From assembly GCF_965363235.1 (NCBI RefSeq), contig NC_134839.1, positions 92,585,743-92,649,742 of the forward strand: DNA of 64,000 nt. The letters are read 5' to 3'. The notes beneath the pieces are model-generated. The model was given only the letters and a program-made list of their open reading frames with translations, searched no databases and was not told the origin of the DNA. Position numbers and translations under genes: made by a program. This document shows, one piece after another, positions 47,101-56,100 of this stretch; position 1 is the stretch's first letter; each line of letters starts with the position of its first letter. The DNA comes from Mytilus galloprovincialis. Lineage: Eukaryota; Mollusca; Bivalvia; Mytilida; Mytilidae.

Positions 47101-50100
47101 ACACACACACACACAATTTTATTATGAAAATATTTAATCTTAATTTTCAATTGATTTCTTTTTTTGGGGGGGCCGAATGATTATATGCATCCCCATCATA
47201 AGGAGTCTCAAATTTGACAAATTTATTGTACATATACATTTTTTGTAATATTGTATAGTTTATTTTTCAACTAATTAAAGCTTACAAACTTAACTTGATC
47301 ATCTCTTTTATATGTCTTTTTACATTTTGTTTCGAACAAAACGAGTTGTTACATATACTTGACATGTATTTCTATCAAATCTGGCATTATTACAAAGCCA
47401 ATTAAATAAAATTCAGTCGAACTTGAAAATAAATATGCAACCATTCAAATATATATACAAGTCGTTAACTGGTCAAGTGGCTAGATGCACATATCGTCGG
47501 CAAATTGAACGACATGTGGTTTTAAAACTTCTAGAATTATTAACGGAAATAAGGGATGATTAAAGAAAAATAAATGAAAACAGAACGACTGAATAAAATA
47601 AAAGGATGTTCGATATACTGTATATTTCGATTTATTTTTAAAATCTATGCGATGCTTTATTTTTATCTAGTTTCCTAATGAAAATAATTAAAAGAGAAGA
47701 TAAATACCTTACATCTTCCTTTACCGACGATGCTGAAATGTTTAATGTTATAAAACAATTTTAGCGTCTTTGACCTACTTTATTTTTTATTCGAATACTT
47801 GCGGTTATGTTCTCCAAGTTCAACGGGAACATTAGAATGATCTAGAATAGAACCCAGATGGAACCAAGAAGTTGGGTTGCTATAACCAAATAACCCGGAT
47901 GTTGAACCTGTTACCATGGTTTCGAACCAAAGAACCAAGATTCAGAACCAAAAAAAACCAAGATGGAACCAAGGTTTAGAACCAGAGTGCCCGGATAGAA
48001 CCTAATTGCATTCAGAATTCTCTTGACTTTTATGCATTCAACGTATTTTCCAAATCATTTATTTATTTAGTATATTTATATATAATTTAGTTCTTTTTTT
48101 GTGATTGAATTGTTTACAATAATTGTATAAAACAAAAGAAAAAGACCCCGCTATTACAAATGTAAAACAATTCAAACGAGAAAACGGACGGCCTATTGAC
48201 GTGTAAAAAAAAAATGAACGAAAAACAAGTATGCATGCTCCTGACTTAGGACAGGCATACACATACAGAATGTATATTATTCGAATTTTCATTTTAATTT
48301 ATTTTTGAAGTTTAAAGGAAATGGATACCTTTCAATAACAATATTGTCAAAGACACAAAACTAATATAATTATTGTCATACAGTGCTATGTAGTTATTTA
48401 CGTTCTTGTCTATTTAATTCTTGTGGTTGAATTTTGTTCCTCAATGCTCTTCATCTTTGTATTTTATTTGGCCTTTTTAACTTTTGATTCGAGCGTCATT
48501 GATGAGTCGTAAATGTAGACGAAACGCGCGTCTAGCGTAAATACGAAATTTAATCCTGGTATCTATGACGAGTTTATTTGCAATCATACCACATCTCCTT
48601 ATTTTATTCCTTGTTCAATTGCAAACTACAGTTTGTCATTTCACGAACAAACACATCTTCTTAAGTCGTTGTTCATTGTAACAAAATGAGATCAAAACAA
48701 ACGATTAAAATAATACAGTTTTAAAAGATTACAAATAACATTGAAGCATTGAAAACAATCAAGGTTATGATTTTCATTTCTAAAGATTGAGTAAAATGAT
48801 ATTTTATTGATTTTTAGGAAGAAATGTTCCGCTCAAAGTCACATATCAGGATTACTGCAATCTGTATAAACCGAACCCACGTGATATCAGCAGAAAATTG
48901 CTGCAGAGAACTGAGTTTATACCAGCTACAAGTATAAACATTCTGGTAGCTGGTTGGATACAGTTTATGATACATGACTGGTTTGATAGTGGTACAAATG
49001 ACAGAAGCAGGTATGTACGTTTTGAATATTTTGTTTGTTTGCTGATGTACAGTTTCACTATAAATTAAAAAAAAAGATGTACAGTACAAGGAGAAAGCAG
49101 GACAAATCGCTCCACTGGTAAATCGCCCAAAACCAAACCGCCCACTTTTTCAACAACTCGCCCCACTTTTAAAAAAAATCGCCCCGAACTTGTTTACCAA
49201 CTCGCCCAACTTTTTAAAAAATCGCCCTACTTGTGTTAAATCCCGTTAATTTTCCTCCTGCCAACTCGCCCCACTAAATGAAAAAAATGTAGAATCTAGA
49301 TGAATATACAATTTTCACGTCTGCCAACTCGCCCAACTTAAAAACTAGTTGACATTTACGTCAAAGAAATGTTAAGTGGCAGAAAAATTAAGTCCATTTA
49401 TAAGTAAAAATCAGACAAACAGGATTTTTTTTTTTTTTTCAAATTTATTTCTGGAAACCATTTTATTATTATAAACAGGTTTCTGTCCAAGTTTGGTAGA
49501 AATCCAGAATAGTTTAAGAAAGTTATTAAAATTTCAAAAACTTTAACTACAGAGTGAATATTTGTGGATGCCAACGACAACCTCACCGCTTTATCGACAA
49601 AAACGGCCATCATCGGCCAAAGAACGGTCTTTAACACGGAGCTTTCAATTGGTTCACACGGAACAAAAAGCTATATAGGGCCCCCAAATGACTAGTGTAA
49701 AAGCGTGCAAACGGGTAAAACATGTTTATCTAAGGATGAGTGAAACAGGAACATGATAAATATACAAACGAGGTTGCAACTTTTTAATCGAGTTGGAATT
49801 ACTAAATTCATCAGGATTAATCTATTTTTCACAAGTGGGGCGAGTTGACAAACTTTATTTCAGAGGGATTTTTATCCTTTTCATAAATGGAGCAAGTTAT
49901 ACAACCTATTTTCAATTCTTTTTCATAAGTGGAGCAATTTTTCAGAAAGTGTGTGTGTGTGGGGGGGGGGGGGGGGGGGGGGGGGGGTTAGGTGTGGGGC
50001 GATTTCCCAGTGGGGCGATTTGTCATGGATTCGTACAAGGACAAACCTGAAGTTATCTTATACATGCATTAGGTTATATAAAATTCGGAACAGTAGTTAC

Positions 50101-53100
50101 TATGATATCAATCATTACATATTATATCCACATCTGATATGAATAATGCCATGTAATAATCTGATAGTATAGGCTTTTGAAAAGAAAGTGCATGTTGGAT
50201 ATTTTATTGGGCTCCTTCAACCTCTTCAATCTTGTCTGAGCAGAAAGTTGATGAACCAGGGGTATGTCAAAGAACGTCTCGTCCGTTTTTCTAAAAAAAA
50301 TCATCGGAAGGTACCAAAACCTTGTTGATAAATATTCCGTATCAACTTCATAAATGATACATGATGGTCTTGATGTCTAGATTCTGCGTACTGACGTTGT
50401 TTATAATCTTAACTACGTGTTATATTGTTCTTTCATTTGTCTTTGTTCAATTATTAATATTACTTTTACTGTTTGGTCTGTTTTATGTGATATCCATTAG
50501 ACGTGGCTCGGAACTTATACATCCCGTCAATGTGTTTGTATTATCTTTCATTTTTGCTGGTGTGTTTTGTATATATGCGACTTTTTGTGTTTCCTTGTTT
50601 CTTATAACGTGACTCTGTACTTTTAAAGATCCCGTCATTATGTTATTGTTCAATTATATGTCATAATGTTATTGTTCAATTATATGTCATTATGTAATTG
50701 TTCTATTATAAATTTGATAATACTTTGAACGACAAACGACAAAACTATTTCACACGCGTAGTAGTATTAACCATATATGGATTCTTAAAAATTCTAAAGA
50801 ACTGCTGGATAATTTTTAATCTTGGTCTGTTTCTGAGATTAATTCTAACATAACTTTTGAGTTTATTACCCTGCATACCACCATTCTTCGTGTGAAATTA
50901 TAATTGTTTTGAATAGACATTGAACGACATTTTTTGTGACGTTTGCATTTTCTGACGCCCAACACGCGAAACAATGAATGCGTTTTTTAATTTGATAGAT
51001 GCTTTTTGTGTTTTTTGTATATGTTTGTTTGTCTTGAGATTGTAACACAGTGATGACTGCTGTAACCATATTTTGACTATTTTACCGATTATGTCTGTTT
51101 TGTTCACGCATCGGTGTAAAAATAACGGAATTTGATGCGACTGTCATTAAAGTGAGAGGTTTATCACTATAAAACCAGGTTCAATACACCATTTTCTACA
51201 TTTGAAAATGCATGTACCAAGTCAGGAATATGACAGTTGATGTCCATTCGTTTGATGTGTTTTATCCTTTGATTTTGCGATTTGATTAGGGACTTTCCGT
51301 TTCGATTTTCCTCGGAGTTCAGTATTTTTGTGATTTTACTTTTTTTTATCACGAGATGTTGACTGCGTCAAGATTACTTTTGCACGATGATAAAAAAAAA
51401 ACAACTAAACCCTGTTTACCAAATTCTTAAAGAAGAGGTATATAAGTGAACAGTAGCTCACATCCTATACCTCTTTCATGGCTATAGCAGCTTCCACCGC
51501 CTGTACCAAATGTATTTTTTTACCTAGAGAATACGATTTGCTATCTTAGAGCTGTCTTCTTTATTATTTATCTTTGGCTACGTTTGATACATCATCCTTT
51601 TACTACTGATAATATCATCATATTGAATTGGCTCTCATTCGTGTCATTTCTTAACAAGGTTGTTATGTATTCTACCAAGGTTTCGTCAATGTTTTAACCG
51701 TTTGCTCATAGTACTTTTTCCGCTGACTATTTCGAATCTTGTGTTTTGCCTTGCACGGCATTGTTTTCATCTGACCGAGACTTTTGGCCAGAAGCTCTAG
51801 TCTCTTGTCTATGTCTAAATCATCATTTGCATCATCATACTCTTGAGTTATCGTATTCATTCTCATACAATTCATTTACTTTATTGTTGAAAGAATCAAG
51901 TTGAACGTCTTGGTTTTTTTTTCTGATTATCTTGTATGGATTTCAACATATACATTAATATGTTACTGTCAACACTAGAAATGCTTTTTTCTAGAGATTA
52001 GGGGTCCGAGCTACCAAACATAGCACCAGACGTTTTACTAGTACTAGACTTGACTTCTGCGTTGATGAAATCCTTTAGCCTTTGTTCATACAGGAAGAAA
52101 TGTCCAACACTGAATCAATAAGACTGAGAACATCGTCCTCACGATATATTTTCTTTGAGAGACCTTCGTTCTCTTCCAAATCATTTTACCACTCTTTCTG
52201 CCATTTTGTTTGAGCTGCCGTTATAAGTAAAATAGCCCACTTCAGGCAGTTGTCGTAAAAAATGTTAAAATTAAAACGACAACGTAGGTATATATGATTT
52301 TGTAGTAAATTTGTCAACTTTGTCATCACTGTCTCATTTGACATAAAATGCTATGATTTTCACAGAACAATGGAGGTTTCCTTGGAAGATGATGACTCTA
52401 AATTTAATGAAACAATGAAGATACCAGCCACTAGGTCCGACGATTGTACCCCTCTCCCGGGAATAAACAAAGACATCTGCAAAAGATTGCCAGATGATTT
52501 CTCATACTGTAAGGATGTTAAGGACTACGACACATATCAAAATACTGTCACACACTGGTGGGATGCATCTCAATTGTATGGAGTTAATAAAAAAATAATC
52601 AAACGAATACGCACAAAGAGAGACGGTAAGCTTATAATGACGGATGAAAATCGTCTGCCAATAGAACCATCAACGGGATTACCCATTACTGGTGAGTACT
52701 GTATTTAATCATTAAATATGGGAACGTCAGTCCAAACATTAAACATAGTCTTGTCATGTCCTGGTTTCGTAAAACAATGTTTGATTTGCCTAAAATTATA
52801 TTTTTCTACCTCCAGATTTAGGAAAAATATAAACAGAAAATTTTAGGGTGGGACCAAAGATTGGTCATTAAAAATTAAAAATGACAAAAACATTTAGGAA
52901 TTTTCTGATTATTATATTGTACAATATCTGAAACTATAAAAACCAATCCGATTTTACTTAAAAGATAGACTAATTTAATAGCTCAGTTTTCAAAAAAAAA
53001 ATATGTGTTAGCTTACTACATATTAAATTACATAAAGACATTTATAAAGGACCAGCAACAAAAGACCCTGAAATGACAACTGTAACACAATTCAATTCGG

Positions 53101-56100
53101 TTGCCAAGTGGTCTAAGAAGTTCTACTACTGTAATCCATAGCCAGTCAACGCTGAGTTTATGAGTTCCAAACCCGCTCGTGCGGGTGCACTCGTCTCTAA
53201 TCTTACTTGACTAGGATTGTCAGTTTTCCTATCGAAGGTCGGTGGTTTTCTCTGGGCACTCCGGATTCCTCCACCCATAAAAACTGACCGCCACGAAATA
53301 GATTAAAAGTGGCGTTAAAAGACCAATCAACCAATGAATCAATCTCTTTTTTAAAAGATCTCCATTGCGAACAAGCAGAGAAGGCAATGGTATTACGGAA
53401 CAACTAATGAAACTGAAATAGCTATCTCTACTATTTCTGATAGGAATAAGTGTTTTTACAAAATATAGAAAAGTACATTGACTACCGATAGCTAGTACCT
53501 CTCGTGAAAACTGTAGGCGCTTTTTACATAATACTAATAATGGGGAAATTTATATTTTGTTTAATTGTAGGGCAAAATATAAATTGGTGGGTTGGACTTG
53601 GTGTGTTTCATATTCTATGGACTCGGGAACATAACTATATATGTGATATGTTGAAGGAGAGAAATCCAAAATGGAATGACAATAAATTATTCGATACAGC
53701 AAGACTAATTGTTGCAGCTGTTATTGCAAAAATTCATACATTAGAATGGACACCAGCTATTTTGCAAAACAAGCTTGTTATACTTGGTTTAGTCAGCAAT
53801 TGGTATGGCGTGACTCTGTTGGAGTTTGCCAAAAACAATGAAACTTTAGCTGCGCAATTGGCAATACAGTTTCCACAATTAGCCAATGGAATTCCAGGAA
53901 CTGTAGGTAAGAATATTTTTTCTTTTAAAGGCAATCAAAATTTGACTACACCGTATCTTTGAAGTTTCATCATTAGTTGTGATCTGGTTTCTCGGGAACT
54001 TTTTAAAATGTTAAATATTTTACACAAAATAAAACAAATGACCAGCTGCATTAATTCCACGTTTTGCATGTGGGTGCTTCTTTTTATTGTAAAAAAGTTT
54101 TTAAAATAGATCTAAACTCAATTGACGGCAAAAATAGATGATTGTTTATCAGTCAAATATTATCTATCTCGAGTGATAATATTATTTTCAAATGACGGAT
54201 AATTTGCATTGACAAGATTTATCATTATAAATCTATCATTCCACACCTGTTACAATATATATTCATGATTGAATGGTTAGATTATAATGAAATTATGTTT
54301 TATGATTTCTTATAAATAAAAATTCAGTTTATCGAATCATTTTTTCTGTACTATTCTTTTTGTACGCAGGGAAACCCAAGAATATCCGAGGAGTTCCATA
54401 TTCTATAACACAAGACTTTATAGCTGCTTATCGTTTGCATCCACTAATGCCCGATAGTCTACAGATCCGAAACCACCAGACAGATGTTGTTGGTAAGCAT
54501 TCGTATTCCCGCGTTAATACAATTTATGGATCAGAAGCTTAACTTGATTTATTAGATAAGGTTTCATGTTACTCAGTCTTAAGTTTTCTATGTAGTGTTT
54601 TGTGATTTTGTTTGACTTTCTTGTCCTGATGTTTAAATTTCCCCTTCAACCTATAAGTTTTGCATGTCTCCTTCATGCTTGGGATATTCCGCCTCTTTTT
54701 TTATCGAACGTTGTTAAATATATAAATACCAAACACGAATATGGAGAATTTATGCCTAAATGACAAATGTAAAACAATTATAACGAGAAAACTAACGGCC
54801 TAATTTATTAACAAACAAGAATGTGTCCCCAGTACACGGATGCCCCACTCGCACTATAATTTTCTATGTTCAGTGGACCGTGAGATTGGAATAAAAACTT
54901 TAACTTGGCAATAAACTTAGAAAGACCATATCATAGAGAACATGTGTACTATGTTTCAAGTTGATTAGACTACAACTTCATCAAAAACTACCTAGACCCA
55001 AACGAACGAATGGACGGACGGACGGACGGACGCACAGACCAGAAAACATAATGTCCCTCTACTATCGTAGGTGGGGCATGAAAAACGACAACCACTGAAA
55101 TACAGGCTTCTGACAGGGACATGCGCATACATACAGAATGTGGCGGGTAAACATGTTAGTGGGATCCTTTTGTCTTTTGGTGTTGTCTCTTTTTAGCTCA
55201 AATGGCCCAAGGGCCAAGTGAGCTTTTATCATCCCTTGGCGTCCGTCGTTGTCGTTAACTTTTACAAAAATCTTCCCCTCTGAAACTACTAGGCTAAATT
55301 TAACTAAACTTAAACACAATCATCATTGGGGTATCTAGTTCAAAAAATGTGTCCGATGACCCGGCCAACCAACCAAGATGGTCGCCATGGCTAAAAATAG
55401 AACATAGGGGTAAAATGCAATCGGAACTACTCGGTCCTTCTGGTTGCACGAAGAAATGACGTTATTAGACTGCATAGCGAGACTGGCCGAGTAGTTACGA
55501 TTGGGGTAAAATGTAGATTTTGGCCTATATCTCTGAAACCAAAGGATGTAGAACAAATCGGACAGGGGGTTAAATTATCTATCAGGTCAAGATCTATCTG
55601 TCCAGACATTTTTAGAATAATTGGACAACCTGTTGTTGGGTTGCTGCATCTTATGTGGTAATTTTATGGAAATTTTGCAGTTTTTGGTTATTATCTTGAA
55701 TATTATTATAGATGGAGATAAACTGTAAACAGCAATAATGTTCAGCAAAGATAGATTTACAAATAAGTCACAGGTTCAAAATGGTCAATTGACCCCTTAT
55801 GGTGTTATCGATCTTTATTGTAACTTTTTTACAATTTTTTTTTTAAATTTTGGTAATCTTTCAAAAATCTTCTCCTCTGAAACTACTGAGACAAATTTAA
55901 CCAAACTTGGTCACAATCATTATTAGGTTATCTAGCTTTAAAAATATGTCAGATGAACCCACCTATCAACCAACATGTTCGACGTAGACATAAATGTTCA
56001 TTAGGTTAAGATATATATTTGTCCTGAAATTTTCAAACGAATCAGACAAACTGTTGTTAGCTTACTGCTCCTGAATTAGTAATTTTAAAGAAATTGTGTT

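Noticed and set aside
50361-50612. Hydrophobic 83-codon ORF as a membrane protein
   Set aside because: It lies in the 3' region of a retroelement and the same DNA recurs, inverted, at 37190-37700.
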